64,000 bases of DNA, taken from positions 1-64,000 of the forward strand of contig JAWVFL010000045.1 of the NCBI GenBank assembly GCA_033856195.1. Reading direction: 5' to 3'. A program made the translations under genes and the position numbers. Under the pieces are notes generated by a model that worked only from the letters and a program-made list of their open reading frames with translations, was not told the DNA's origin and ran no database searches. The stretch comes from VRUE01 sp033856195 (GTDB taxonomy: Bacteria > Actinomycetota > Thermoleophilia > Solirubrobacterales > 70-9). Positions 1-8,457 of the stretch are shown piece by piece (position 1 is the stretch's first letter; every line of letters starts with the position of its first letter).

Positions 1-455
1 ACAAGATCGGCCGCGCCGAGCGCAAGCTGGTCACCGAGCTGGGCCGCGAGCCCACCCCGGAGGAGATCGCCGAGGTGACGGGGATCGATCCCGAGGAGGT
101 CGACTCGATCAAGCGCTCCGCCCAGGCGCCGGTCTCGCTGGAGAAGCCGGTCGGCGACGAGGAGGAGTCGGAGTTCGGCCAGTTCATCGCCGACGAGAAG
201 GCCGAGTCCCCCTTCGACCGGGCAGCCGACCTGCTGACCAAAGAGGCGCTGAAGGAGGCGCTGGAGAACCTCTCCTACCGCGAGCGCCGCGTCTTGGAGC
301 TGCGCTACGGCCTCGGCGGCGAGCACCCGCGCACGCTCGACGAGGTGGGGCGGACCTTCAACGTCACCCGCGAGCGCATCCGCCAGATCGAGAATCAGTC
401 GCTCAAGAAGCTGCAGCAACTGGGAGAAGCCCAGAAGCTGCGCGAGGTTACGTAG
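1..455 (+). CDS. rpoD: RNA polymerase sigma-70 factor, C-terminal part (5'-truncated)
   Basis: The gene enters from the left edge; the first whole codon is at base 3 and the stop is the tag at 453-455. The visible residues cover sigma region 3, an acidic linker (DEEESEFGQF) and region 4. Region 4.2 is a clear helix-turn-helix for -35 recognition, with TLDEVGRTFNVTRERIRQIE followed by a basic tail. This arrangement matches group 1/2 sigma-70 factors, which direct housekeeping transcription. Because regions 1 and 2 are outside the window I cannot separate the primary sigma from a close paralogue, so the rpoD symbol is provisional. pilT follows 47 bases later. Confidence 0.85.
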   Translation, partial: KIGRAERKLVTELGREPTPEEIAEVTGIDPEEVDSIKRSAQAPVSLEKPVGDEEESEFGQFIADEKAESPFDRAADLLTKEALKEALENLSYRERRVLELRYGLGGEHPRTLDEVGRTFNVTRERIRQIENQSLKKLQQLGEAQKLREVT

Positions 456-502
456 CGCTTCAGGACTAAGGATGGAGGACATCCCGGCCGATACAGGTCG
501 GG

Positions 503-1624
503 ATGTTCGACATCGACACAGCGCTGCGCACGCTCATCGAGCGTGAGGGTTCAGACCTTCACGTCAAGGTCGGCGCGCCGCCGATCGCACGCCTGCACGG
601 CGAACTCGCCCACCTCGAGGGCTACCAGCCGCTCTCTCCGCAGGACACCGAGAAAGCGTTCCAGGACATCGCCGAGGCGCGCTCGCTGAGCGAATTCGGG
701 GAGGACGGTGAGGCTGACTTCTCCTACTCGATTCCGGGCCTAGCCCGCTTCCGCGTCAACACCTTCAAACAGCGCGGCACGATCTCGATCGTCTGCCGCG
801 CGATCCCCTTCGAGATCCGCTCGGTCGAAGAGCTTGGCCTGCCCGAGGTCGTGACCAGCCTCGCCGAAGAGGCGCGCGGGATCATCCTCGTCACCGGCAC
901 CACCGGCTCGGGCAAGAGCACGACGCTGGCGGCGATGATCGATCACATCAACCGCACCCGGGCGCAGCACATCGTCACGCTCGAGGATCCGATCGAGTTC
1001 CTGCACGAAGACAAGCGCTCGATCGTCAACCAGCGTGAAGTCGGCTCCGACACGGTCAGCTTCGCCCGGGCGATGCGCCGGGTGCTGCGCCAGGACCCCG
1101 ACGTGATCCTGATCGGCGAGATGCGCGACGAGGAGACAGTGCGCACCGCGCTCTCCGCCGCCGAGACCGGCCACCTCGTGCTCTCCACGGTCCACACCCT
1201 CGACGCGACCGAGACGATCAACCGCATCGTCGACTTCTTCCCGCCCCACCTGCAGCAGCAGGCGCGGGTGATGCTCGCCTCGACCCTGAAGGGTGCGATC
1301 GCGCAGCGGCTCGTGCCCGACGTGACCGGTGACGGGCGCGTCGCCGCCTCCGAGGTGATGGTCGTCACCGGCCGTGTCCAGGACCTGATCCTCAACCCGG
1401 AGGAAACGGGCAAGATCACCGAGGTCATCGGCGAAGGCGAGTACTACGGCATGCGCACCTTCGACCAGTCGCTGCTGCGCTACGTGATGGAGGGCAAGGT
1501 GACCGAGGAGGTCGCCCTCGACTACGCCTCCAGCCCGCACGACTTCAAACTGATGCTGGCCGCCGGGGGCCAGCGGGCAAGCGGCATCGAGCAGCTCGGC
1601 AACGAGGAGCCGGTGGCGCCGTGA
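503..1624 (+). CDS. pilT: PilT-family type IV pilus retraction ATPase (first copy)
   Basis: This 373-residue protein is a hexameric AAA-type secretion ATPase expected to power pilus retraction at the inner face of the membrane. The N-terminal half has the PAS-like PilT fold (SDLHVKVGAPP). Walker A is GTTGSGKST near residues 132-140, the Asp box is EDPIEF, Walker B is DPDVILIGEMRD and the His box is GHLVLSTVHT. The length is usual for PilT. The start ATG at 503 lies after a weak purine-rich stretch. It overlaps the next gene by the bases gtga, and a second PilT sits two genes downstream, so one copy may be PilU-like. Confidence 0.93.
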   Translation: MFDIDTALRTLIEREGSDLHVKVGAPPIARLHGELAHLEGYQPLSPQDTEKAFQDIAEARSLSEFGEDGEADFSYSIPGLARFRVNTFKQRGTISIVCRAIPFEIRSVEELGLPEVVTSLAEEARGIILVTGTTGSGKSTTLAAMIDHINRTRAQHIVTLEDPIEFLHEDKRSIVNQREVGSDTVSFARAMRRVLRQDPDVILIGEMRDEETVRTALSAAETGHLVLSTVHTLDATETINRIVDFFPPHLQQQARVMLASTLKGAIAQRLVPDVTGDGRVAASEVMVVTGRVQDLILNPEETGKITEVIGEGEYYGMRTFDQSLLRYVMEGKVTEEVALDYASSPHDFKLMLAAGGQRASGIEQLGNEEPVAP

Positions 1625-2262
1625 GGGGGAAGCTCAACGAGAACCCGCTCGCCCAGGTCGGCCTGATCCTCGTGCTCGTCGTGGTCGGCATCGTGGTCTT
1701 CATCAGCAGCTCGGGCGGCGAAGAAGAAGAAGGCGTCGAAGCGACGCCGACCGAAGCGACGGTCGCCGTCGCCGGCACGAGCGCTGTCGGCGCCGCCACC
1801 GGCGCGACCCCTGGCGAAGCCGTCGAAGGCGCGGTCGAAAGCGCAATCGAAACGGTTGGCGAAACCTCCGCGGTTTCGGCCGCGCCTACGTCGGTGCCCA
1901 CTCCGCCACCCCCGTCACCCGTTACGGCCGCCTATGAGGCCGGCCAGACCGTCGTCCTGCTGATCGTGCACGACGGTGGGATCGACGACGAACTGGTCAA
2001 GCAGGCCTCCTCGCAGCTCGAATCCCGCTCCGACGTCGCCCTCTTCACCGTGCCGGCGAAGCAGATCTACCGCTACGCGGCGATTACCGTCGGCCTCGAC
2101 GTCAATCGCGTGCCCGCCCTCATCGTGATGCGGCCAAAGCGGCTCAGCGCCGGCACCCCGCAGGCCACGGTCGACTACGGCTTCCAGACCTCTCAGGGAG
2201 TTCTGCAGGCGGTGCAGGACGCCGCCTACGACGGTCGCGAAGTCACCTACCACCCGAACTGA
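1621..2262 (+). CDS. Membrane-anchored thioredoxin-fold-like protein of the pilus operon
   Basis: I do not recognise a named family. The 213-residue protein begins with a short cytoplasmic stretch and one transmembrane helix (VGLILVLVVVGIVVFI, residues about 13-28). An Ala/Glu/Pro-rich linker follows to about residue 105, then a compact C-terminal domain with strand VVLLIVHDGG, a helix, strand ALFTVPA and RVPALIVM. The last motif resembles the cis-proline loop of thioredoxins, but there is no CXXC, so redox activity is unlikely. The GTG start overlaps the pilT stop (gtga), and pilB begins 10 bases downstream. Inference: it is a structural or docking partner of the pilus machine. Confidence 0.7.
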   Translation: MRGKLNENPLAQVGLILVLVVVGIVVFISSSGGEEEEGVEATPTEATVAVAGTSAVGAATGATPGEAVEGAVESAIETVGETSAVSAAPTSVPTPPPPSPVTAAYEAGQTVVLLIVHDGGIDDELVKQASSQLESRSDVALFTVPAKQIYRYAAITVGLDVNRVPALIVMRPKRLSAGTPQATVDYGFQTSQGVLQAVQDAAYDGREVTYHPN

Positions 2263-2272
2263 GGCCGGTGGG

Positions 2273-4093
2273 ATGAGCGCCGAGAATCCGCCATATCCAA
2301 TGCACCTGCGACCGGTCCCCGACTCGGGCGGCTCGGCGGCGCCGGCGCTGCCCGGGCCCGGCGAGGGCGGCACCCCGGGCCTGACCCCGCCCCTGCAGCG
2401 CGGTCACTCGCGCGGCTTCATCACCGACGTCCTGGTCGAGCTCGGCTACGCCAGCGCCGAGGCAGTGCAGGTAGCGGTTGAGGAGTCGCGCACGGCGGGA
2501 CGCCCGCCCGAGGCGCTGCTGGTCGAGCAGGGCGCAATCAGCTCCGACCAGCTCTCGCGGGCGGTCGCCGAGCGCTATGGGCTCGACCACGTCGACCTCG
2601 CCACCTACAACGTCGATGTCGCCGCAGCCGCACTCTTCCCGGTGACGATGGCGCGCCGCTACAAAGCGGTCCCGGTCGGCTTCGTCGATTCCAAGACGCT
2701 GTTGGTTGCCGCCGTCGATCCGGCCAACGTGCTTGCCGCCGACGACATCCAGATTGCCACCGGCCTCGACTGCCACATCGCCGTCGCCGCAGAAGACGAC
2801 GTCGAGTCCCTGCTGGCGCGCCTGGGCACCCTGCAGAGCGCCGCCGCTGACGCCATCGTCGAGGAGCAGCACCGCGTCGATGAGGGGGAAGAGGTCGAGG
2901 AAGACCTCGCCGAAGTCAGCTCGATGCAGGCCGGCGCCGAGGACGCCCCCGTGATCAAGCTCGTCTACAGCATCCTCGCCCAGGCGGTGGGGGAGGGGGC
3001 CTCCGACATCCACCTCGAGCCCGAAGAAGGCGAGTTGCGGATTCGCTTCCGAATCGACGGCGTGCTGAAGGAGTCCGCGCACGTGCCGAAGCGAATGATC
3101 GGTGCCGTGATCTCGCGGCTGAAGATCATGAGCGAGCTCGACATCGCCGAGAAGCGCGTGCCGCAGGACGGCCGCGTCAGCGTTGCGGTCGAGGAGCGGC
3201 GCATCGACCTCCGCGTCACCACTCTCCCCACCTCGCGCGGCGAGGGGGCGACGATCCGCATCCTCGACGAGAGCAATGCCCAGCGCACGCTCGACGACCT
3301 CGGCATGGACGGCTCTGCCCGCGCCCGCTTCGAGGACGCCTTCCACCAGGCCTACGGCGCCGTGCTGGTCACCGGGCCGACCGGCTCAGGCAAGTCGACG
3401 ACGCTCTACGCGGCTCTGGCCGACTTGAACGAGATCGAGAAGAAGATCATCACGATCGAGGACCCGGTCGAGTTTCGGATCCCCGGCGTCAACCAGATGA
3501 ACGTCAACCGCAAGGCGGGCCTCGACTTCGCCCGCGGGCTGCGCTCGATCCTGCGCGCCGACCCCGACATCGTCATGGTCGGCGAGATCCGCGACGCCGA
3601 GACGGCGCGGATCGCGATCGAGGCCGCCCTGACCGGCCACATGATGCTGACCACCCTGCACACCAACGACGCCCCCGGCGCGATCGCCCGCCTCAACGAG
3701 ATGGGGATCGAGACCTTCCTCACCGCTTCCGCCGTCGACTGCGTCGTCGCCCAGCGCCTCGCCCGCAAGCTCTGCCCGAGCTGCAAGCGGCGCGCGATCG
3801 TCCCGGTCGCGGCGTTGCAGGAGGCCGGGATCAGGGTCGGCACCGAGGTCGAGGCGTATGAGCCGGTCGGCTGCGGTCGCTGTAACAACAGCGGCTACAA
3901 GGGCCGAGTCGGCATCTACTCGGTGATGAGCCTCAGTGAGCGCTTGAAACAGATGACGATCGCTCGCGCACCGGAGACGGAAATCGCCGCCGTCGCCCGC
4001 GAGGAGGGAATGCTCACCCTGCGTGAGGACGGCGTGGTCAAGATTCGAGCCGGGGTCACGAGCCTCGAGGAGGTGCTCCGTGTCACAGCCTGA
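2273..4093 (+). CDS. pilB: PilB-family type IV pilus extension ATPase
   Basis: This 606-residue ATPase should drive pilus extension from the cytoplasmic face of the platform. Residues about 45-185 form an MshEN-like N domain (helical repeats around DVLVELG and EALLVEQGAIS). The ATPase core follows, with Walker A GPTGSGKST at 368-376, Asp box IEDPVEF, Walker B DPDIVMVGEIRD and His box GHMMLTTLHT. A CPSC...CGRC pair after the core is the usual tetracysteine zinc site of PilB/GspE. MshEN domains in some homologues bind cyclic-di-GMP; here the repeat positions normally RLG read RPP in the second half, so binding is uncertain. Its 3' end overlaps the next pilT. Confidence 0.95.
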   Translation: MSAENPPYPMHLRPVPDSGGSAAPALPGPGEGGTPGLTPPLQRGHSRGFITDVLVELGYASAEAVQVAVEESRTAGRPPEALLVEQGAISSDQLSRAVAERYGLDHVDLATYNVDVAAAALFPVTMARRYKAVPVGFVDSKTLLVAAVDPANVLAADDIQIATGLDCHIAVAAEDDVESLLARLGTLQSAAADAIVEEQHRVDEGEEVEEDLAEVSSMQAGAEDAPVIKLVYSILAQAVGEGASDIHLEPEEGELRIRFRIDGVLKESAHVPKRMIGAVISRLKIMSELDIAEKRVPQDGRVSVAVEERRIDLRVTTLPTSRGEGATIRILDESNAQRTLDDLGMDGSARARFEDAFHQAYGAVLVTGPTGSGKSTTLYAALADLNEIEKKIITIEDPVEFRIPGVNQMNVNRKAGLDFARGLRSILRADPDIVMVGEIRDAETARIAIEAALTGHMMLTTLHTNDAPGAIARLNEMGIETFLTASAVDCVVAQRLARKLCPSCKRRAIVPVAALQEAGIRVGTEVEAYEPVGCGRCNNSGYKGRVGIYSVMSLSERLKQMTIARAPETEIAAVAREEGMLTLREDGVVKIRAGVTSLEEVLRVTA

Positions 4094-5252
4094 TTTCGAC
4101 TTCTCCGAGGTGCTGCGCCAAATGGTCGAGGCGAGCGCGTCCGACGTCCACATCACCGCTGGCTTCCCGCCCGCGATCCGCGACAAGGGCAAGATCAGGG
4201 CGATGGAGGGCTTTCCGGTGCTGACCGGGCAGCAGACCCGCGAGGTCGTCTACTCGATCCTCAACGACGACCAGCGCAAGCGCTTCGAGAATCACAAGCA
4301 GCTCGACTTCGCCTACGCGATTCCCGGCGTCGCCCGCTTCCGCGTCAACTGCTTCTTCCAGCGCGGCTCGGTCAGCGCCGCCTTCCGCCTGGTCCCGCAG
4401 GATATCCCCGCCCTCGACACGCTCGGTGTGCCGCAGGTGCTGCGCGAGCTGACCGCCAAACCGCGCGGCTTCGTCCTCGTCACCGGGCCGACCGGGTCGG
4501 GCAAGAGCACGACGCTGGCGGCGATGATCGACGTGATCAACGAAGAGCACGAGGACCACATCCTCACGATCGAGGATCCGATCGAGTTCCTGCACACCCA
4601 CAAGCGCTCGATCGTCAACCAGCGCGAGGTCGGCTCCGACGCGGAGGACTTCTCGCTCGGCCTGCGCGCCGCCCTGCGAGAGGATCCCGATGTAATCCTC
4701 GTCGGCGAGATGCGGGACCTGGAGACGATCTCCACCGCGCTGACCGCGGCCGAGACCGGCCACCTCGTCTTCGCCACCCTGCACACCCAGTCCACCGCCC
4801 AGACGGTCGACCGGATCATCGACGTCTTCCCGCCCGAGCAGCAGGGCCAGGTGCGCACCCAGCTCTCGATCGCCCTTCAGGGGATCGTCACCCAACAGCT
4901 GTTGCCGACCTCAGACGGCCGCGGCCGCGTCGTCGCCACCGAGGTCCTGGTGCCGACGCCGGCGATCCGCAACCTGATCCGCGAGGGCAAGACGCACCAG
5001 ATCTACGCCGCCCTGCAGACGTCGGGCGCAGTCGGGATGCAGACGATGGACGCCGACCTGGCCCGCCTCGTTCGTGGCGGGCGGATCACCCGGGCGCTGG
5101 CTGAACAGCGCGCCTCGGTACCCGAGGAGCTCAAGCGGTTGCTCGGCGGCGAAGCCGCCGTTGCGCCGGTTGGAGCGCGGGCCGCCGAGGAAGCCGCCGC
5201 GGTCGCGCAGGCCACGGCCCCGCCGCCCCCCGTCTACACCCCGGGGGCCTAG
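4080..5252 (+). CDS. pilT: PilT-family ATPase (second copy)
   Basis: This is a second complete PilT, 390 residues from a GTG at 4080. I chose that start because it has an aggagg site 7 bases upstream inside the end of pilB and because the family N-terminus (SDVHITAGFPP) begins shortly after; an upstream in-frame ATG at 4023 would add unrelated residues. Walker A GPTGSGKST, Walker B DPDVILVGEMRD and His box GHLVFATLHT are intact. It closely resembles the first PilT over the whole length. The C-terminal about 30 residues are Ala/Pro-rich. Two retraction ATPases flanking pilB suggests a PilT/PilU-type division of labour, which is inference. Confidence 0.93.
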   Translation: MSQPDFDFSEVLRQMVEASASDVHITAGFPPAIRDKGKIRAMEGFPVLTGQQTREVVYSILNDDQRKRFENHKQLDFAYAIPGVARFRVNCFFQRGSVSAAFRLVPQDIPALDTLGVPQVLRELTAKPRGFVLVTGPTGSGKSTTLAAMIDVINEEHEDHILTIEDPIEFLHTHKRSIVNQREVGSDAEDFSLGLRAALREDPDVILVGEMRDLETISTALTAAETGHLVFATLHTQSTAQTVDRIIDVFPPEQQGQVRTQLSIALQGIVTQQLLPTSDGRGRVVATEVLVPTPAIRNLIREGKTHQIYAALQTSGAVGMQTMDADLARLVRGGRITRALAEQRASVPEELKRLLGGEAAVAPVGARAAEEAAAVAQATAPPPPVYTPGA

Positions 5253-5258
5253 CGGGCG

Positions 5259-6503
5259 ATGGCCGGAGCAACCACATTTGCCTTCCGGGCGATGGACATG
5301 GCCGGGACCGCCTCGGCCGGCGAGCTCGAGGCCGAGTCGAAGGCATCGGTCACCGAGCAGCTGCGCCAGCGCGGCCTGATCGTCCTCGACGTCAGCGAGA
5401 AGTCCAACCCGCTGAAGATCGAGGACATCTTCAAGCGCTGGCAGGGCGTCGACATGCGCGAACTGGCGATCTTCTCGCGCCAGTTCGCCACCCTGATCGG
5501 CTCGGGGATGCCGATGCTGCGCACTCTGTACACGCTCGAGGAGCAGACCCAGGACGAGCAGATCAAGGAGGCCGTCGCCGGCGTCCGTGCCGATGTCGAG
5601 GCGGGCAGCACGCTCGAGCAGGCGATGGAACGCCACCCCAAGGTCTTCGACCGGCTCTTCCGGGCGATGGTTCGCTCTGGCGAGCAGTCCGGCCGCCTCG
5701 ACGAGGCGATGGACCGGATCGCCTTCCAGGTCGAGAAGGCTGACGGCCTGCGCCGCCAGGTCAAATCGGCACTGATGTACCCGTCGCTGGTCTTCGGCTT
5801 CGCCACCGTCGTGCTGATCGCGATCGTCGCCTTCGTGATCCCGGTGTTCGCGAAGATCTTCGAAGAACTGGCTGAAGAACATCCCGAGGAAGCGGCGGGG
5901 CTGCCGGCGCCGACCCAGCTTTGCGTGAGTGCCTCCAATGTCCTCACTGGCTACTGGTTCATCCTCATTCCCGGCATCGCGCTGGCCTTCTTCGTCTTCT
6001 TCAAATGGAAGAAGACCGACCGTGGCCATGACCTTTGGGACCGTTTCAAGCTGCGTCTGCCAGCCAAGATCGGCGACGTGATCCAAAAGGTGGCGCTTGC
6101 CCGCTGGTCGCGCACCTTCTCCGGGGCCGTCTCCTCGGGGGTGCCGATGCTGCAGGCGATCAAGCTCACGGGTGACACGGCGGGCAACACGGTCGTCGAG
6201 AAGGCGATGGACGACGTCTACGCCTCGGTCAAGAGCGGCGGCTCGCTGGCCGGCCCGATCGAGGACAACCCGATCTTTCCGCCGATGGTCGGCCACATGA
6301 TCGCGGTCGGCGAGGAGACTGGCCAGCTCGAGCACATGCTGACCAAGATCGCCGACTTCTACGAGACCGAGGTCGACGCCAAGGTCAAGGCCCTGACGGC
6401 CCTGATCGAGCCGATCATGATCGTCTTCGTCGGCGGCATCGTCGGCTTCATCGTGATCGCGATGTACCTGCCTATGTTCAGCATCTACGAACACATCCGC
6501 TGA
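5259..6503 (+). CDS. pilC: PilC inner-membrane platform protein
   Basis: The 414-residue product is the polytopic platform protein that couples PilB/PilT to the growing pilus. The N-terminus (TFAFRAMDMAG) is the typical PilC/GspF opening, followed by two GspF domains: the first contains LAIFSRQFATLIGSGMPML, the second ALARWSRTFSGAVSSGVPML. Transmembrane segments are visible at about residues 180-205, 225-250 and 375-405 (IMIVFVGGIVGFIVIAMYL). The start ATG lies 6 bases after the pilT stop, so the two are probably translationally linked. The 298 bases after it hold the pilA leader. Confidence 0.95.
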   Translation: MAGATTFAFRAMDMAGTASAGELEAESKASVTEQLRQRGLIVLDVSEKSNPLKIEDIFKRWQGVDMRELAIFSRQFATLIGSGMPMLRTLYTLEEQTQDEQIKEAVAGVRADVEAGSTLEQAMERHPKVFDRLFRAMVRSGEQSGRLDEAMDRIAFQVEKADGLRRQVKSALMYPSLVFGFATVVLIAIVAFVIPVFAKIFEELAEEHPEEAAGLPAPTQLCVSASNVLTGYWFILIPGIALAFFVFFKWKKTDRGHDLWDRFKLRLPAKIGDVIQKVALARWSRTFSGAVSSGVPMLQAIKLTGDTAGNTVVEKAMDDVYASVKSGGSLAGPIEDNPIFPPMVGHMIAVGEETGQLEHMLTKIADFYETEVDAKVKALTALIEPIMIVFVGGIVGFIVIAMYLPMFSIYEHIR

Positions 6504-6643
6504 TTGAAGGAACCGTACGAAGTTGACGGGTTATCCACGACTCGGTGCCTGAACCCTGACTTTTAGGGAGATGAAGCCCTAGTTTCGAGGATTAAGAGAT
6601 CTGGCAGGTGGTCGATTAGGGGAGGGTGATGAATCTGCCAGTG

Positions 6644-6731
6644 CTTCGGTGCAAAAGGCAAACCCGCCGTGAGGTGGGGGCGCAAAGCCAACGGGGCTCC
6701 TCTCCAGGAGCCGGCCGGGCTACCACCGGGG
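6644..6731 (+). promoter_or_regulatory. Cyclic-di-GMP class I (GEMM-I) riboswitch aptamer
   Basis: The RNA matches the GEMM-I architecture. P1 pairs 6647-6651 (CGGTG) with 6724-6728 (CACCG). The J1/2 core reads AAAAGGCAAACC (6653-6664). P2 pairs 6663-6668 with 6673-6678 around a GTGA tetraloop of the GNRA type. The second conserved core is GCGCAAAGCC (6680-6689). P3 pairs 6695-6701 with 6706-6712, and the 3' side GGCCGGGCTACC matches the family consensus. The family binds cyclic-di-GMP (or cGAMP in a variant). By my hand alignment the base equivalent to Vc2 G20 is g6658, which favours cyclic-di-GMP. It lies 70 bases before the pilA start. Confidence 0.92.
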
Positions 6732-6783
6732 TCGACAGACACCACGTGGCTGCAACGCGACGGGGCTCTGGCGAAATCGATAG

Positions 6784-6797
6784 GACCATAGGAGGTC
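6784..6797 (+). promoter_or_regulatory. pilA ribosome site in a short hairpin (possible expression platform)
   Basis: GACC (6784-6787) can pair with GGTC (6794-6797), placing part of the AGGAGG ribosome site (6790-6795) in the loop and stem. It lies between the riboswitch aptamer and the pilA ATG. There is no terminator with a T-run in this interval, so control of translation initiation is the likelier output. The stem is only 4 pairs, so this is tentative. Confidence 0.4.
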
Positions 6798-6801
6798 TTT
6801 A

Positions 6802-7269
6802 ATGTTTCTCCAGAATCTCCGGGCCAAGGTTGGCGCCCGGCTCAACGGTGACAAGGAGGCCGGTTTCACGCTGATCGAGCTCCTCGTCGTCATGCTGATC
6901 CTCGGCATCCTTGCCGCGATCGCCCTGCCCGCCTTCTTCAACCAGAAGGAAAAGGCTGGTGACGCCAAGGCCAAGGAGACCGCTCACTCGGCTCAGGTTG
7001 CGATTGAGACGTTCGCGACCGACCACGGTGGTCTCTACACAGGTGCCGATGCTGCTGGTGCGCTTCACGCAATCGAGCCGACTCTGCCGGAAGGCGCCCC
7101 GCTAGCGGTAACCGTGCCTGCGGCAGACAACGGAAAAAGCTACACAGTTACCGTGACTGGCTCAAGTGGGACGTTCAGCATTCAAAACACTGCAGGCACT
7201 ATGAGTTATCCCTGCAGCAACGCAGGTAAAGGTGGCTGCCCGGCTGGCGGCGGTGGCTGGGGCGGCTGA
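6802..7269 (+). CDS. pilA: Major type IV pilin PilA precursor
   Basis: The 155-residue prepilin has a 21-residue basic leader and the class III signal G/FTLIEL. Cleavage is expected after Gly21, giving N-terminal Phe with Glu5 (residue 26) present. A hydrophobic helix (VVMLILGILAAIALPAFF) follows, then a small pilin head that ends in a Cys pair about 10 apart and a Gly-rich tail (PAGGGGWGG). The Cys residues could form the C-terminal disulfide loop of type IVa pilins. An AGGAGG site lies 6 bases before the ATG. The gene sits under a cyclic-di-GMP-type riboswitch, and its processing enzyme pilD is two genes downstream. Confidence 0.95.
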   Translation: MFLQNLRAKVGARLNGDKEAGFTLIELLVVMLILGILAAIALPAFFNQKEKAGDAKAKETAHSAQVAIETFATDHGGLYTGADAAGALHAIEPTLPEGAPLAVTVPAADNGKSYTVTVTGSSGTFSIQNTAGTMSYPCSNAGKGGCPAGGGGWGG

Positions 7270-7293
7270 TCTATCTAGCCGCAACGCTTAGCC

Positions 7294-8436
7294 ATGTCTA
7301 AGCCACGCGAAAATGCTGCAGAGGGGCGGGCCAATCTGGCCCGCCCCTCCCTGTGTCTGCTGCTGACCACAGGAGCTTTTCTGGCTCTAACGCTAGTAGC
7401 GCCAGCCGCCTGGGCCGAACAGCCCGAACCGGTGGCGCTCACCGAAACAAATCCGCTGTCGAGCCAGGCCCAACCCGCCGCCTCGACCGAACCGTTCATC
7501 ATCGGCCGCGGCGACGGTGCGATAGCGACTGTGGTCAATCCGTTCGGCGGCAGGACGCACTCGCCGATCGCCGCTGACGTCAACCCGGACAATCAGGTCG
7601 AGATCTACGCCAACGCGACCTGCACCGACCCACCGGTCGCGGGCGGCATCGTCGACGAACTTGAAGGTGAGGGAATCCAGGTCGACGTCGAACCCGACTC
7701 GAACACGACTTTCTCGGCGGTCCAAATCGACCCGACCGATCCCGGCCAGCCGTCGATCTGCTCGAAACCGATCAAATACTGGACCAGCTCGACCGCGAGC
7801 GAACCGCCCGGCGAAGAACCGCCGGCGAAAGAACTGCCAGGCGGAGAACCTCCAGTTGTGAAACCCCCCACGGTCGCGAGCCGTCCGGCCGCTGCTCCGC
7901 TGGCACCCAGGCTGAAGACGGCACCGGCCGGGCCCGCAAACGGCAACACTCCGCGGATCGTCGGTTCGGCCGCCGGCGCCGACTCGGTAAAGATCTTCTC
8001 CAACTCCAGCTGCGCCGGTGCGCCGGTGGCCACCGTGTCGCCCGCCCAGCTGGACTCCGGAGTCCAGCTTCGCGTTCCCGACAACTCGACCACCGACTTC
8101 ACCGGCATCTCGACTGCCAACAGCAAGCAGTCCTTTTGCTCGCCGCCGGCGACCTACATCGAGGACTCGACTCCGCCGCGCACCCGGATCACGATGGGTC
8201 CCGGCGCCAAGACCCGTCACCCCAAGGTGATCTTCCGCTTCGCCGACACCAGCGGCGATCCACTCGGCACGAGCTTCATCTGCAAGGTCGACCATCACAA
8301 GTGGAAGGCCTGCCACTCGCCCTTCAAGCTGCGCAACCTCAGCTACAGCCGCCATGTCCTCCAGGTTCGCGGCACCGACGTGATCGGCAACGCCGAGGCA
8401 AAGGCGGCCAAGCGCAGCTTCAAGGTCATCCACTAG
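7294..8436 (+). CDS. Secreted protein with C-terminal Ig-like domain
   Basis: The 380-residue protein begins with a long basic n-region, then a signal peptide core (TTGAFLALTLVAPAAWA) with a likely signal peptidase I site at AWA/EQ. Two Cys-containing repeats follow (VEIYANATCTDPPV and VKIFSNSSCAGAPV) separated by a Pro/Glu-rich linker. The C-terminal about 90 residues (DSTPPRTRITMGP ... FICKVDHHKWKACHSPF) resemble the Ig-like repeats common in secreted actinobacterial proteins. It sits between pilA and pilD, so a pilus-associated or surface role is plausible but unproven. A very stable hairpin lies inside its first 20 codons. Confidence 0.7.
   Translation: MSKPRENAAEGRANLARPSLCLLLTTGAFLALTLVAPAAWAEQPEPVALTETNPLSSQAQPAASTEPFIIGRGDGAIATVVNPFGGRTHSPIAADVNPDNQVEIYANATCTDPPVAGGIVDELEGEGIQVDVEPDSNTTFSAVQIDPTDPGQPSICSKPIKYWTSSTASEPPGEEPPAKELPGGEPPVVKPPTVASRPAAAPLAPRLKTAPAGPANGNTPRIVGSAAGADSVKIFSNSSCAGAPVATVSPAQLDSGVQLRVPDNSTTDFTGISTANSKQSFCSPPATYIEDSTPPRTRITMGPGAKTRHPKVIFRFADTSGDPLGTSFICKVDHHKWKACHSPFKLRNLSYSRHVLQVRGTDVIGNAEAKAAKRSFKVIH
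7321..7349 (+). terminator. 12-bp perfect hairpin after pilA, inside the next gene's first codons
   Basis: GAGGGGCGGGCC (7321-7332) pairs perfectly with GGCCCGCCCCTC (7338-7349) around a 5-base loop. It is 52 bases after the pilA stop and has no T-run. It could act as a partial terminator or 3'-end stabiliser for pilA mRNA, lowering expression of the secreted protein and pilD relative to pilin. Confidence 0.55.
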
Positions 8437-8457
8437 CTCGGATAGAACTCCTGCCGG

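Noticed and set aside
4911..6494. Long - strand open frame (527 codons) opposite pilT2 and pilC
   Set aside because: It is an antisense shadow produced by high GC. It is low-complexity His/Asp/Arg-rich, has no family motif, and pilC on the other strand is certain.
6523..6551. TTGACG as the -35 of the pilA promoter
   Set aside because: No acceptable -10 is found at 16-18 bases, so I could not place the promoter upstream of the riboswitch.
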